Assembly: GCA_910585205.1 (NCBI GenBank)
Contig: CAJUCC010000006.1
Location: forward strand, 1-30,095
Length of the DNA stretch: 30,095 nucleotides
Source of the DNA: an uncultured Lachnospiraceae bacterium
GTDB taxonomy: Bacteria; Bacillota; Clostridia; Lachnospirales; Lachnospiraceae
Direction of reading: 5' to 3'
Made by a program: the position numbers and the translations under genes. The notes under the pieces were generated by a model, which was not told the origin of the DNA, ran no database searches, and saw only the letters and a list, made by a program, of their open reading frames with translations. Every line of letters starts with the position of its first letter. Position 1 is the first letter of the stretch. Of this stretch, positions 1 to 7,753 are shown piece after piece.

Positions 1-26
1 CAGCCGCAGCGTCCGCCTGTGAGCGG

Positions 27-1049
27 TTATCGTCCCGCACAGGCCCATCCGTCCGGCCCGTAAATCCCTTTCCGATGCTTCTGCATATATTTGTCAAACG
101 CCGCCGTTATAAACGGGCACAGGAACAGGGTAATAATGGACGCCGTTGCACACTGCGCTGTCGCCATGCTCACATACGGCGACATCGACGGGTCTGCCTC
201 GGCAACCGCCGCCGGCGTCATCGCCGAATTCAGCGCCGTCGTTCCGATGGCCGCGCCCATGGCATTGCGCTCTTTTTTCGGAAGCAGCAGATTAATAATG
301 AAGAAAAACAGTACGGCTGTCGCCGCGGAAATCAATCCCAGAACGATACCGGAAGCGCCCGCCATCAGGATTGTCTTCACATCGGTCTTTGCGCCGATGG
401 ATATGGTCATAAAAAATGTAACGATGGGCTGTGCATTCCTGCACGCTTCCCGAAATCCCTTATCCAGATTTCCCCAGACAAAACCAATCAGCAGCGGTAC
501 CAGTACGGCAACCAGCGATTTGATCGGAATATTTGCCAGGCCGGTTGCACCGAGCGCAACCAGTGTAAAGAACGGGCCGTCGTTCAGCGAGAGAATGGAG
601 ATTGCGCCGGTATCGGTCGCGTTTCCAAACTGAGACGACAGAGAGATATACAGAGAACCGTTGGAATTTGTAATCGCCGCGATCAGTACAAACGGCGCAA
701 TCCCCAAAAATCCGGCCGGGCCGCAGACTTTTCCGACGATCAGTCCCAGAACAACGCCGAGCAGGAATTTGGAGCCGGTCATAATCACACCTTTATACAG
801 CGGCATGCCGACCTGTTTGATATTAATCATCGAACCGCATACAATCAGGAAAAATCCCATCATACAGGAATTGCCTTCATAAAACAGGGCCGTCACGTAG
901 CCGCCGATCTGAAATACCTGCGGCACAAATGTAGCCAGCAATACCGCGATGACAAGCGGAATGATAACAAGGCCGCCGGGAAGATTTTTCATCTTATTCA
1001 GAATGTCCAGATCCATTGGTTTTTTGGATTCCATTTGATTATCACTCAT
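27..1049 (-). CDS. kdgT: KdgT-family 2-keto-3-deoxygluconate-type permease, likely importer of a C4 acid sugar
   Basis: A 340-residue integral membrane protein whose sequence reads as the KdgT family of proton-coupled 2-keto-3-deoxygluconate symporters. About ten hydrophobic segments run through the chain, and there is a short basic tail after the last one (HRKG near the C-terminus). The length is normal for the family. The ATG is preceded by AAAGGAAACGA, a usable ribosome binding site. It is the third gene after pdxA2 and dtnK, with a 54-base gap, and no promoter is evident in that gap, so it is probably co-transcribed. Family membership is what the sequence supports. That the substrate is threonate or erythronate rather than 2-keto-3-deoxygluconate is inferred from the kinase and dehydrogenase next door. 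The end of the transcript lies beyond the window edge. Confidence 0.85.
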   Translation of the reverse strand: MSDNQMESKKPMDLDILNKMKNLPGGLVIIPLVIAVLLATFVPQVFQIGGYVTALFYEGNSCMMGFFLIVCGSMINIKQVGMPLYKGVIMTGSKFLLGVVLGLIVGKVCGPAGFLGIAPFVLIAAITNSNGSLYISLSSQFGNATDTGAISILSLNDGPFFTLVALGATGLANIPIKSLVAVLVPLLIGFVWGNLDKGFREACRNAQPIVTFFMTISIGAKTDVKTILMAGASGIVLGLISAATAVLFFFIINLLLPKKERNAMGAAIGTTALNSAMTPAAVAEADPSMSPYVSMATAQCATASIITLFLCPFITAAFDKYMQKHRKGIYGPDGWACAGR

Positions 1050-1103
1050 GATTCGTTTCCTTTCTTTTTTCTCTATGGTTATGGCAAAGCCGGTTCCCGG
1101 CAG

Positions 1104-2444
1104 TTATCTCGCCGCTTCCCGGAACAACCGGTCCACAATATCGCATGCCGTATTGTCGTTGCCTGTCAGGCCGCCCTTACCCACGATCGGCAGCCCCTCA
1201 TAGCTCCCCACAAGCCGCCCGATGTCGGTCTGCGGAATTACATAGTCCGTCACTTCGATACATTCCACTCCGAGCTGCCGGCAGACATTTACCATCGTAT
1301 CACCGCCCGTCGTGTACAGTCCCGCGATTTTTTCCCGTCCCGCTTCCTCCAGTACCCGGGCTATCATCATTCCCAGACCGGCGTTGATTCTGTCGGCGCT
1401 CATGCCCATGGCATAATGCCGCTTATTGTCCTCTTCCGTCAGATTCAGAATCCCGCCGTGCAGCGCCGTCTCAAAGAGGATCGCCCGCGGCGGTTCTCCG
1501 AGCTGCAGCAGTCCGGCCGCTCTGCGCACGGCCTCCGATACCTCCGCCAATGCGGTGTCACCGCCTTCAATCAGCGCCACCGGATCCACACTGATCCGTA
1601 CGTGGCGGGAATCCTCACATAAAATTTCCATCTGTTTCTTTGTCACAGGCGTCGCGCTTCCCGCGGCGATCAATACCGTTTTGCCTTTCTCGTCCGCTTT
1701 GGGCGGAATATTGGGCTTTTCCAGGCCGATCAGGCTTCTGTGATACGCCAGTTTGGATGTAAACGGTCCCGGATCCACACTGACGACATTCCAGTTCAGC
1801 GCTATACATGCCTGCGCAATGTTCTCCACGTCTTCCAGTGTAATTGCATCCACAACGATCACACTGCTGCCCGCTGCCCGCTGCTGCGCCAGCGCCTCTT
1901 TGACGGCACGGTCTCCGCCAAGCACATGGTCCAGTGTGACAAGTCCCACCTGCCGTCTCGTCTGTCCGGCGATCAGGCGGGGAATGTAATTTTCCGTCAC
2001 CGGTGTTCTGACATCTCTGGCAACCGGCGTATTGACCAGCGCCACGCCGTCGATCACCGAATATCCGCCCACCAGAATGCGCCGCGACTGGGGCATGGCC
2101 GGCACGACAACCGCCACCGTATCCGGGCTGAGCTGATCGAGCATGGCATCGATCTCCACGCCAATGCCGCCCCGCATCGTCGTATCCGTGCGTTTCTGGA
2201 AATATGTAACGCCCATCTGCTGTAATGCGCCCGTCGCTTCCTTTACCTTCTCATAGGCTTCGTTCGCCGGAAGCGGACGGCTGTTGCTGCTGATGATAAC
2301 CGCATCCAGCCGTTCGACGCTCTCCGCGTTTGCCGCCGCTTCCACATTGAAAAACACGGCTGTCCGCGCCTGACTTCTGGCGAGCAGCACACCGGTTGTT
2401 GTGGCGCCGGTAAGATCATCCGCAACGACTCCGATCATTGGCAT
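1104..2444 (-). CDS. dtnK: Four-carbon acid sugar kinase (DUF1537 family), D-threonate/D-erythronate kinase-like
   Basis: A 446-residue protein of the DUF1537 acid-sugar kinase family, which phosphorylates four-carbon sugar acids such as threonate or erythronate at O4. The N-terminal domain shows ADDLTGA at residues 9-15 and a KRTDTTMRG segment near residue 84, typical of the substrate-binding half. The C-terminal nucleotide-binding domain shows TTGGDT and a later GKGGLTG. The start has two nearby ATGs (MPM); the first is well placed behind GGGAGGGACAGTT. It lies 29 bases after pdxA2 and before kdgT. The pairing of a DUF1537 kinase with a PdxA2-type dehydrogenase is the established arrangement of D-threonate and D-erythronate catabolism. 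The exact stereoisomer cannot be read from the sequence. Confidence 0.85.
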   Translation of the reverse strand: MPMIGVVADDLTGATTTGVLLARSQARTAVFFNVEAAANAESVERLDAVIISSNSRPLPANEAYEKVKEATGALQQMGVTYFQKRTDTTMRGGIGVEIDAMLDQLSPDTVAVVVPAMPQSRRILVGGYSVIDGVALVNTPVARDVRTPVTENYIPRLIAGQTRRQVGLVTLDHVLGGDRAVKEALAQQRAAGSSVIVVDAITLEDVENIAQACIALNWNVVSVDPGPFTSKLAYHRSLIGLEKPNIPPKADEKGKTVLIAAGSATPVTKKQMEILCEDSRHVRISVDPVALIEGGDTALAEVSEAVRRAAGLLQLGEPPRAILFETALHGGILNLTEEDNKRHYAMGMSADRINAGLGMMIARVLEEAGREKIAGLYTTGGDTMVNVCRQLGVECIEVTDYVIPQTDIGRLVGSYEGLPIVGKGGLTGNDNTACDIVDRLFREAAR

Positions 2445-2473
2445 AACTGTCCCTCCCTTTCTCTCTGTCCCCG

Positions 2474-3493
2474 TTAGTTTCCCTCTTTTTCATGCTGTTT
2501 TGCGGCATATTCCGAAACCACCATCGTGGATTCGATCAGGCTGACACAGCCCGCAATCCCTTTTCCCGCAATATCGAATGCCGTCCCATGGTCCACGGAA
2601 CTTCTGATAAACGGAAGACCAAATGTAAGCGTCACCGATTTCTCAAAATCCAGTGTCTTACATGCGATATGCCCCTGATCGTGATACAGCGAAAGAATCG
2701 CATCGAACTTTCCCGATTTCCCGATATGGAATACCGAATCTCCCGGGCACGGGCCGATGGCGTTGATGCCTCTCTCCTTTGCCGCTTCCACCGCAGGACC
2801 GATGTCGGTCATTTCTTCCGTTCCGAACAGACCATTGTCCCCGTTATGCGGGTTCAGTCCCGCTACGGCAATCAGCGGATTCTCGATGCCGATCTTGCGC
2901 AGTTCCTTGTCAATGTTGACCACATTTTCCAAAATTACATCCTTTGTGGCATAACGGCATGCATCCACAAGCGACATATGGCGGCTGACAAAAAATACCC
3001 GCAGTTTGTGGCAGGAAAACATCGTCAGCGCATACGGCGAATGGGTCGCATGCTGGTAGATTTCCGTGTGTCCCGGCTCTTTCACCCCTGCCAGCTTGAT
3101 CGCGCCCTTGTGAATCGGTGAAGTCGACACCGCGTCGATCCTGCCCGCCATACCGAGTTCAATGGATTTCATAATCCAGTCAATGGCCATCTGTCCGGCA
3201 AGTTTCTGTTCCTTACCCCAGGCAATGGAATCCGTATCGTATTCGCCGGTTTCCATAATATCGACGGTTCCGTATTCATAGCGGGCCTCCGAAGAATCCG
3301 TGATAATATGATACTGCAGCTCCTTGCCCAAAATCTTTGCCGCCCGCTCCATAATCGCCCGGCTGCCGATTACAAACGGTTTGCAGCATGCGTGAATCTC
3401 TTTTGACAGCATCGTCCCCGTTACGATTTCCGGTCCGATTCCCGCCGGATCTCCCATTGTTATCGCTGTCACTGGTCTGAATTTTTCTCCCAT
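2474..3493 (-). CDS. pdxA2: PdxA2-type 4-phosphothreonate/4-phosphoerythronate dehydrogenase (decarboxylating)
   Basis: A PdxA-family NAD-dependent dehydrogenase of about 339 residues. It shows the N-terminal MGDPAGIGPE signature, TSPIHKGA, GHTEIYQH and the metal-site region YHDQGH. PdxA proper oxidises 4-hydroxythreonine 4-phosphate in vitamin B6 synthesis. The PdxA2 subgroup oxidises and decarboxylates 4-phospho-D-threonate or 4-phospho-D-erythronate to dihydroxyacetone phosphate. The adjacent DUF1537 kinase and permease favour PdxA2, and there is no other B6 gene in the window. An ATG at 3523 would add ten Lys/Arg-rich residues, but it has no Shine-Dalgarno sequence, whereas the ATG at 3493 follows AAAGGAAAAAGGAAAG. 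I therefore use 3493. It is the first gene of the operon. Confidence 0.85.
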   Translation of the reverse strand: MGEKFRPVTAITMGDPAGIGPEIVTGTMLSKEIHACCKPFVIGSRAIMERAAKILGKELQYHIITDSSEARYEYGTVDIMETGEYDTDSIAWGKEQKLAGQMAIDWIMKSIELGMAGRIDAVSTSPIHKGAIKLAGVKEPGHTEIYQHATHSPYALTMFSCHKLRVFFVSRHMSLVDACRYATKDVILENVVNIDKELRKIGIENPLIAVAGLNPHNGDNGLFGTEEMTDIGPAVEAAKERGINAIGPCPGDSVFHIGKSGKFDAILSLYHDQGHIACKTLDFEKSVTLTFGLPFIRSSVDHGTAFDIAGKGIAGCVSLIESTMVVSEYAAKQHEKEGN

Positions 3494-3556
3494 CTTTCCT
3501 TTTTCCTTTCGTTTTATTTTCATTTTTATTTTCGTTATTTTTTTCTTTATGTTTAT

Positions 3557-3585
3557 ATTGTATATCTTCCGGTTGTGATTTACAA
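3557..3585 (-). promoter_or_regulatory. Sigma-A-type promoter of the pdxA2-dtnK-kdgT operon
   Basis: On the minus strand TTGTAA (-35, 3580-3585) and TACAAT (-10, 3557-3562) are separated by 17 bases. The start of transcription would fall near 3550, leaving a leader of roughly 57 bases before the pdxA2 ATG. The region is AT-rich, so chance matches are possible, but the spacing and position are right. Confidence 0.55.
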
Positions 3586-3586
3586 C
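3572..3586. promoter_or_regulatory. Palindrome GTTGT-N5-ACAAC overlapping the -35 box, candidate operator
   Basis: A 15-base inverted repeat with perfect five-base arms (GTTGT at 3572-3576, ACAAC at 3582-3586) covers the -35 element of the pdxA2 promoter. Acid-sugar operons are usually controlled by DeoR- or GntR-type repressors, and no such gene is present in the window. The link to a regulator is inference. Confidence 0.35.
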
Positions 3587-3720
3587 TGTTTTTTACATTT
3601 CGTTACTTATATCCACCTGATATATCAATGTTTTGTACATATTGCATAATATATTCCCACTATATTTTCGTTTTCTTTCGTTTTTTCGTTTTCCTGATTT
3701 TTCCTGTTTGAGAGAACATA

Positions 3721-3768
3721 AAAAAAGCAGGGAAACAATCCGGACAATCCGCCAGTTCCCTGCTTTTT
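3721..3768 (-). terminator. Rho-independent terminator after the small lipoprotein gene
   Basis: Thirteen-base perfect inverted repeat (AAAAAGCAGGGAA at 3722-3734 and TTCCCTGCTTTTT at 3756-3768) around a 21-base loop. On the minus strand the right-hand arm ends in a run of T. It begins 5 bases after the stop codon of the lipoprotein gene and insulates it from the pdxA2 promoter. Confidence 0.85.
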
Positions 3769-3773
3769 ATGTA

Positions 3774-4292
3774 CTAATTAATTCCTGTAATTCCCAATGT
3801 TCCGTCTACGGATTTAAAAATAATATTCGGTGTCGCCTCTCCCATAATAACGCCCGCCATTGTCTCCTCCAGTGTCGAGACATCGACGGCTGCGATCGCC
3901 GCACATCGTTCCTCTGTAAAAACAGTATCCGCTCCCAGTTCCATAAATGCGTCCCGGTCTTCCACGACTTCACCGTTTACCCCGACCGGATAACTGCACA
4001 GATCGGCAATCGCTTCCATATCCTTTTCCGCCATCGCCGTCCGGATTTTTTCTGCAAACGCGATTACTTCATTTCCCTCGTTACCGCTTGCCGATTCCGC
4101 CTGCCCGCCGTTGTCCTGCTCCCGGGCCGCGCGATCTTCCTGTTCCGTTTGCGCCTCTTCGCTTTCCGTCTCCGCTCCACGCTCAGAGACTTCCGCAGAT
4201 GCCCCGGCGGTTTTCGCCTCCTGCGTGCCGCATCCCGCGCAGCCCAGCGCCAGAATCCCGACTGACACAGCCAACCATATCCACTTTTTCAT
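3774..4292 (-). CDS. Small secreted lipoprotein of unknown function
   Basis: A 172-residue protein that begins with a Lys-led hydrophobic signal peptide and a lipobox-like LGCAGC, with the lipidated Cys being either 18 or 21. Next comes a low-complexity linker rich in Glu, Ala, Gln and Ser (about residues 22-75), then a compact domain of about 95 residues that includes a VNGEVVEDRDAF stretch. The domain size and the pattern of helix, helix and strands vaguely resemble NTF2/SnoaL-like folds, but I do not recognise the family. The ATG follows GGAGGAAAAGAT. A clean promoter upstream and a terminator directly downstream make it a single-gene unit. It is probably anchored on the outer face of the membrane. 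Confidence 0.8.
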   Translation of the reverse strand: MKKWIWLAVSVGILALGCAGCGTQEAKTAGASAEVSERGAETESEEAQTEQEDRAAREQDNGGQAESASGNEGNEVIAFAEKIRTAMAEKDMEAIADLCSYPVGVNGEVVEDRDAFMELGADTVFTEERCAAIAAVDVSTLEETMAGVIMGEATPNIIFKSVDGTLGITGIN

Positions 4293-4342
4293 ATCTTTTC
4301 CTCCTGCTGTCTTTTTACGGCTCGTTTGCCTTCGCAGGACTT

Positions 4343-4371
4343 ATTATAATTTATGGATATTTCTGCGTCAA
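4343..4371 (-). promoter_or_regulatory. Near-consensus sigma-A promoter for the small lipoprotein
   Basis: Minus-strand TTGACG (4366-4371), 17-base spacer, TATAAT (4343-4348). It lies in the 107-base gap after spmA and about 50 bases before the lipoprotein ATG. No terminator is visible between spmA and this promoter, so some read-through is likely. Confidence 0.8.
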
Positions 4372-4399
4372 TTTCCGGTTCTTCACAGAATGATACTGA

Positions 4400-5044
4400 T
4401 TATTCGCAGGAGCGCTTCCCTCCCACCATTTTGCAAAATACCACAGCCGCCAGTGTGCTCACCGCCGTCGCCGCGATCGCGGGCATAATAATCCGCGCCG
4501 GATCGGCGCTTCCGTACTGCTGCCGATACGCAATCATATTCACCGGGATCAACTGCAGTGAGGAAATATTGAGGATCAGAAACACGCACATTTCCCGGCT
4601 GGCCGTCCGTTTGCGGCCGCCGCCTGCGGAGTTTTCTCCGCCTTTTCTCTGCCGATATTCGGGATTTCCCCGTTCCGCTTCCAGTTTTGCAAGTTCTTCC
4701 ATTGCTTTCAGCCCCGCAGGCGTGCAGGCCCACCCAAGCCCCAGTACGTTGGCGATGATATTCGCGGAAATGTACTTCCTCGCCGTATGTTCTTTCGGAA
4801 TGTCCGGAAACATAAACGAAACAAAGGGACTGATCGCCCTTGTCCATTTGTCGATCAGTCCCGCCTTTTCCGCTATTTCCATCAGTCCCATCCACAGCGC
4901 CATAACGCCGATCATCGTAATGCACAGATTCACGGCCTCCCGCGTGGAATCCAGCGCTGCATTCGTCACCTCCGCCATATGGCCGGTGAGGGAGCCATAG
5001 ATAATACCGATTAAAATCATGCCGCCCCAGATGTAATTCAGCAT
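4400..5044 (-). CDS. spmA: Spore maturation protein A (nucleoside-recognition/Gate domain membrane protein)
   Basis: A 214-residue polytopic membrane protein matching SpmA. The N-terminus MLNYIWGGMILIGI, the GLGWACTPAGLKAMEEL segment and the NISSLQLIP segment are all typical. In Bacillus, SpmA acts with SpmB in spore core dehydration. An ATG at 5065 would add seven residues but has no Shine-Dalgarno, whereas the ATG at 5044 follows CGGAG at 8 bases and gives the usual family N-terminus. A hydrophilic insert rich in Gly, Arg and Glu (about residues 124-148) lengthens the protein relative to B. subtilis SpmA. spmB, normally the next gene, is absent: the next gene is an unrelated lipoprotein. 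It lies 34 bases after nagA. Confidence 0.85.
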   Translation of the reverse strand: MLNYIWGGMILIGIIYGSLTGHMAEVTNAALDSTREAVNLCITMIGVMALWMGLMEIAEKAGLIDKWTRAISPFVSFMFPDIPKEHTARKYISANIIANVLGLGWACTPAGLKAMEELAKLEAERGNPEYRQRKGGENSAGGGRKRTASREMCVFLILNISSLQLIPVNMIAYRQQYGSADPARIIMPAIAATAVSTLAAVVFCKMVGGKRSCE

Positions 5045-5078
5045 ATACGATACTCCGTTTTTCATCAGTATATGCGTC

Positions 5079-6206
5079 TTATGCCTCTTTTACGATTTTT
5101 CCTCTGCGGATTATCGTTACAATTTCCAGATTGTCACTCAATATCACCGCATTGGCATACTTGCCTGCCGCAATGCTGCCGTATTCGTCCGCAATGCCGA
5201 TCGCCGCCGCCGGGTTGCGTGTCGCACATTTTACCGCGCTTTCCAGCGGAATGCCCGCAACCTTGACGGTATAGCGCAGACAATTCATCAGATTCGTCGC
5301 CGAACCCGCAATCGTACCGTCCGCAAGTGTAGCCAGACTGCCTTTCACCGTCACTGCCTGTCCGCCCAGAGAATAGGAACCGTCTGCCATACCCGTCGCT
5401 TCCATACTGTCACTAATCAGAATAATGCGGTCGTCGCCAAACATCTTGAACGTTGTCCGAATCACCGAGGGATGCACATGAATGCCGTCGCATATCATTT
5501 CCACATTACAGTCGCTGTCACAGGCGGCACCGATTACCCCCGGCGCTCTGTGAGAGAAAGGCGGCATTGCGTTGTACAAATGTGTCACCTGTTTCGCGCC
5601 TCTCCGGAAAGCCTCCCGCGCGGTGTCATAATCTGCCGTCGTATGCGCAACGGAGATAACGACTTCATCCTTGCAGGCATCGATAAACTCCATCGCCCCG
5701 TCTTCTTCCGGCGCCAGCGCACACAGGCGGATCAGACCGCCGGACGCCTCCTGCAGCCTGCGCAGCATTGCCGCATCGGCTTTGGCGATAAAGTCGGAAT
5801 TCTGCGCACCCTTTTTCGCCATGGAAATAAACGGCCCCTCCATATTGATGCCGACCAGTTCCGCACCGTCCTGATGTCCGGCTTTCCGGTATGCATCGGC
5901 AGCCTGCGCGATCTTCAGCAGACGATCCTCGCCGAGCGTCATCGTCGCCGGGCAGATCGAAGTAATTCCGTTCTCCAGCTCATATTCTGCCATGGCGTGA
6001 ATCGAATCCTCCGTCCCGTCACAGAAATCGTGTCCCATGCAGCCATGGAAATGCACATCAATCAATCCGGGAATGACATAACAGCCGTCCGCATTGATTA
6101 CATCGCTGCCGCTTCCAGTCTCCGAAAACCGCTCACCCGAAACGAAAACATCCTGTTCGGCAAAGCTGCCATCCGGTAAAAATACCTTACCACCTTGAAT
6201 AACCAT
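5079..6206 (-). CDS. nagA: N-acetylglucosamine-6-phosphate deacetylase
   Basis: A 375-residue amidohydrolase that removes acetate from GlcNAc-6-phosphate in the cytoplasm, feeding amino sugars into glycolysis or wall synthesis. Visible motifs are VHFHG (His52, His54), NMEGPF (Glu123), VAHT (His188), THLYNAM (His209), DGIHVHP and the catalytic-Asp region ISDSMEATGM (Asp266). Length and domain order are normal. The ATG follows AAAGGAGGAAGCGT, an excellent ribosome binding site. It starts 21 bases after the ABC ATPase gene, so it is probably in the same transcript. nagB, the usual partner, is not in the window. Confidence 0.95.
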   Translation of the reverse strand: MVIQGGKVFLPDGSFAEQDVFVSGERFSETGSGSDVINADGCYVIPGLIDVHFHGCMGHDFCDGTEDSIHAMAEYELENGITSICPATMTLGEDRLLKIAQAADAYRKAGHQDGAELVGINMEGPFISMAKKGAQNSDFIAKADAAMLRRLQEASGGLIRLCALAPEEDGAMEFIDACKDEVVISVAHTTADYDTAREAFRRGAKQVTHLYNAMPPFSHRAPGVIGAACDSDCNVEMICDGIHVHPSVIRTTFKMFGDDRIILISDSMEATGMADGSYSLGGQAVTVKGSLATLADGTIAGSATNLMNCLRYTVKVAGIPLESAVKCATRNPAAAIGIADEYGSIAAGKYANAVILSDNLEIVTIIRRGKIVKEA

Positions 6207-6227
6207 ACGCTTCCTCCTTTATATCCA

Positions 6228-6971
6228 TTATAAAATCTTTGATAAAAATTCCCGCAGACGGGTATTGGACGGATGTTCAAAAAAGTCCTGCGGATTGTTT
6301 TCCTCCTTAATCACGCCTTCATCCACAAACAGCACCCGTGTTCCCACTTCACGGGCAAATCCCATCTCATGCGTGACAATAATCATTGTCATGCCTTCTC
6401 TTGCCAGTTCACTCATAACCTGTAGCACTTCGCCCACCATTTCCGGATCCAGCGCCGATGTCGGTTCATCGAACAGCATGACTTCGGGATGCATGGCAAG
6501 GGAACGCACAATGGCAATGCGCTGCTTTTGTCCACCGGAAAGCTGCGCCGGATATGCGCTCTCCTTTTCTTCCAGTCCCACACGCCGCAGCAGTTCCCGC
6601 GCTTCCCGGTCCGCCTCTTCTTTTGATTTTTTCAGCAGCTTGATCGGTGCCAGCGTGAGATTTTCCAGTATCGTCTTATGCGGAAACAGATTAAAGTGCT
6701 GAAATACCATGCCAATTTTCTGCCTGTACTTGTTAATATCCGTCTTTTTATCCGTAATATTCCTGCCTTCGAAACAGATCGTTCCCGAAGTGGGCATTTC
6801 CAGCAGATTCAGTGAACGCAGAAACGTCGATTTCCCGGAACCGGACGGTCCCACGATTACCACCACTTCCCCTTTTATGATCTCCGTACTGATATGGTCC
6901 AGCACCAGATTGCTGCCAAATGCCTTACACAGATCCGTGATCTGAAATAATACGTCTCCCCTATCGCTCAC
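6228..6971 (-). CDS. Polar amino acid ABC transporter ATPase (GlnQ/ArtP type)
   Basis: A 247-residue ABC ATPase of the polar amino acid uptake class. It shows Walker A GPSGSGKST (41-49), the Q-loop at Gln91, signature LSGGQKQR (from 144), Walker B VMLFDEP (164-170), a D-loop SALD and the switch His201. It powers the adjacent permease at the cytoplasmic face. The start codon is GTG, overlapping the end of the permease gene by 11 bases, with GGAGG ten bases upstream inside the permease sequence, which suggests translational coupling. The exact amino acid transported cannot be told from the ATPase. Confidence 0.93.
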   Translation of the reverse strand: MSDRGDVLFQITDLCKAFGSNLVLDHISTEIIKGEVVVIVGPSGSGKSTFLRSLNLLEMPTSGTICFEGRNITDKKTDINKYRQKIGMVFQHFNLFPHKTILENLTLAPIKLLKKSKEEADREARELLRRVGLEEKESAYPAQLSGGQKQRIAIVRSLAMHPEVMLFDEPTSALDPEMVGEVLQVMSELAREGMTMIIVTHEMGFAREVGTRVLFVDEGVIKEENNPQDFFEHPSNTRLREFLSKIL

Positions 6972-7650
6972 TTGTACGCAGCCTCCTCTCCAGTTTGCCT
7001 ACCAGCGCTGAAAATGCCATAACCATTACCAGATAAATCAAAGCCACACCGATGAGCGGCATAAACGGCTCATATGTACGGCTGCGGATAATATCGCCGC
7101 CCCTTGTCAGATCCATCATTCCGATATAACCGCAGACCGAAGTCTCTTTCAACAGTACAATAAACTCATTTGCCAGCGCGGGCAGCACATTTTTAAATGT
7201 CTGCGGCATAATGATATGCCACATTGTCTGAGAATAGCTGAATCCCAGACTCCGTCCCGCCTCCAGCTGTCCCGGATCAATGGACATAATACCGGAGCGG
7301 ACAATTTCCGCCACGTATGCGCCCGAATTGATGCCAAAAGCCAGCGTCGTGACAATCAGTTTGCTGACATTATATTTCCCGAATACCACGTAACACATAA
7401 TCATCAGCTGTACCATCATCGGTGTTCCCCGAATCACCGTCAGATATAACCGGCAGATCATATTCGGCAGTTTTCCCTTGCCCGTCTTATCATAGGTGGA
7501 ACGCACGATCGCCACCAGAAACCCGAGAAAAATCCCCAGAAGAACCGCCAGAAACGTAATCGCAAGCGTATTGCCAAGCCCCTTCACCAGATACATATAT
7601 CTGTCGTCTTTGATAAAGTTGGTATAAAACTTTACTTGAAAATCTTCCAC
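6961..7650 (-). CDS. Polar amino acid ABC transporter permease (HisM/GlnP family)
   Basis: A 229-residue inner-membrane permease of the His/Glu/Gln/Arg family with about five transmembrane segments. The family's cytoplasmic EAA-like loop is seen in EAGRSLGFSYSQTMWHIIMP. Only one permease gene is present, so it probably forms a homodimer. The reading frame opens at GTG (7648-7650). AAGGA lies about 12 bases upstream, longer than ideal, and I see no better in-frame start. A strong hairpin in the 103-base gap before this gene probably lowers its expression relative to the binding protein gene. Confidence 0.92.
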   Translation of the reverse strand: MEDFQVKFYTNFIKDDRYMYLVKGLGNTLAITFLAVLLGIFLGFLVAIVRSTYDKTGKGKLPNMICRLYLTVIRGTPMMVQLMIMCYVVFGKYNVSKLIVTTLAFGINSGAYVAEIVRSGIMSIDPGQLEAGRSLGFSYSQTMWHIIMPQTFKNVLPALANEFIVLLKETSVCGYIGMMDLTRGGDIIRSRTYEPFMPLIGVALIYLVMVMAFSALVGKLERRLRTSER

Positions 7651-7672
7651 ACCCGCACCATCCTTCTCTATT

Positions 7673-7710
7673 GTAAAAGCGGGCCGTTACCATGTAACAG
7701 CCCGCTTTAC
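7673..7710 (-). terminator. Strong hairpin with short T-run between binding protein and permease genes
   Basis: Inverted repeat with arms at 7673-7690 and 7694-7710, a stem of about 17 base pairs with one bulged base and one G-U type pair around a 3-base loop (CAT). On the minus strand it ends in GCCCGCTTTTAC. The T-run is short, so it is best seen as a partial terminator or 3'-end stabiliser. Such an element would let the binding protein be made in excess of the membrane components, a common arrangement in uptake operons. Confidence 0.7.
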
Positions 7711-7753
7711 CGAAACCTTTGTCTGCAACACTGATTTCATTATAATCGACAAT

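Noticed and set aside
1..26. Start of a terminator or another gene at the left edge
   Set aside because: A short CCGC/GCGG complementarity exists, but only 26 bases are available and nothing more can be said.
75..1622. A 515-codon plus-strand frame across kdgT and dtnK
   Set aside because: Composition is Arg/Gln/His-rich and it spans two well-supported genes and their gap; it is an antisense shadow.
3618..3627. Palindrome TGATATATCA upstream of the pdxA2 promoter
   Set aside because: Only ten bases, fully AT-dominated and not extendable; likely chance in an AT-rich gap.
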